A stretch of 64,000 nt of DNA from Gluconacetobacter diazotrophicus PA1 5. Its GTDB lineage: Bacteria > Pseudomonadota > Alphaproteobacteria > Acetobacterales > Acetobacteraceae. The stretch lies in assembly GCF_000067045.1 (NCBI RefSeq), contig NC_010125.1, positions 3,512,001-3,576,000 on the forward strand, read 5' to 3'. The first letter of the stretch is position 1. Each line of letters opens with the position of its first letter. A program made the position numbers and the translations under genes. Under the pieces are notes generated by a model. The model worked only from the letters and a program-made list of their open reading frames with translations, was not told where the DNA came from and ran no database searches. Below are positions 63,814 to 64,000 of the stretch, piece after piece.

Positions 63814-63837
63814 GAAACAATGAGTTTCCATTGTTTC
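63814..63837 (+). promoter_or_regulatory. Perfect inverted repeat, candidate operator
   Basis: GAAACAAT-N8-ATTGTTTC (63814-63821 and 63830-63837) lies about 105 bases before the next gene in an otherwise AT-richer stretch. An 8-8-8 dyad suits a dimeric repressor or activator. No regulator gene is visible at hand. Confidence 0.55.
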
Positions 63838-63942
63838 TATTTTTACGATCCCGGTAGCGTCATAACGTGTGTGCAACGGCGGTGAACAGTGCTTCGGCCT
63901 CGCCGTCTCCGACCACCCACGAACGCACAAGGATCTCACATC

Positions 63943-64000
63943 ATGAACCAGTTTCCGTCCCGCGACATTGCCCTGCTTGCCGCACGCTTTGCGCTCTCCC
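63943..64000 (+). CDS. Start of a small membrane protein gene (partial, possibly DoxX family)
   Basis: ATG preceded by AAGGATCTCAC; the 19 visible residues read MNQFPSRDIALLAARFALS, a start compatible with DoxX-type membrane proteins, whose first helix usually begins LLAARLALS-like. The window ends before any further diagnostic motif, so the family is a guess. Confidence 0.4.
   Translation, partial: MNQFPSRDIALLAARFALS

Noticed and set aside
1-64000. tRNA genes, rRNA genes, CRISPR arrays, prophage
   Set aside because: I looked for T-loop consensus, repeat-spacer patterns and phage structural genes and saw none.

Overview
The window is chromosomal DNA from a GC-rich alphaproteobacterium. Gene content points to the acetic acid bacteria (Acetobacteraceae, Gluconacetobacter/Komagataeibacter type): CP4-like AroA, a FYDLN-acid protein, a GlnE-Bcp pair, a cytochrome c maturation operon and IS5/IS1182-type elements. 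This is a gene-content judgement, not a database match. No tRNA, rRNA or CRISPR array is visible; the one structural RNA is the 4.5S SRP RNA.

Layout. 1-1850 (minus): ribosomal genes rplK-rplA-rplJ, the last cut by the window edge. 1956-10831 (minus): a response regulator, sensor kinase and three-gene RND efflux operon, followed by a scar made of an IS630-type transposase fragment joined to the tail of a second outer-membrane factor. The RND genes and the 3' third of the kinase gene are much poorer in GC than their surroundings, which suggests an exchanged cassette. 10828-15436 (minus): rmuC and a frameshifted AsmA-like gene. 15505-19113 (plus): glnE and bcp. 19143-25353: secreted proteins, a tandem pair of DUF4412-like proteins, aat (frameshifted), a 2-hydroxyacid dehydrogenase, a 57-residue membrane protein, an EcsC protein, and EVE and YciI proteins. 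25545-31354 (plus): ccmCDEFGHI, a zinc-ribbon membrane protein and an SDHAF4-like factor. 31370-34886 (minus): a sulfotransferase-like protein, a membrane protein, a Bfd-type ferredoxin and a serine hydrolase. 34986-40104 (plus): an M16 peptidase whose TAA stop codon received two insertion sequences, with its terminator stranded beyond them. 40105-46104: TonB receptor, MFS transporter and aldo/keto reductase, divergent from a TauD-type dioxygenase. 46238-63689: core genes rpsA, cmk, aroA, folB with a FolM-like reductase, recR, ybaB, dnaX, ffs, nudC, ggt, map, a D,D-carboxypeptidase, clpS and clpA. A further gene begins at 63943.

How the genes work together. The ccm genes make one translationally coupled heme-delivery operon, with five successive ATGA overlaps, and an SDH assembly factor follows, so this stretch serves the respiratory chain. 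The two-component system sits directly upstream of the RND pump and probably controls it. The TonB/MFS/reductase/dioxygenase set looks like an uptake-and-oxidation module for an organic, possibly sulfonated, substrate.

Caution. At least five genes (AsmA-like, a DUF4412-like gene, aat, ccmC, the MFS transporter) carry single-base indels, mostly in short homopolymers, and one IS copy contains a 15-C run. Some may be sequencing or assembly errors and not real gene decay.
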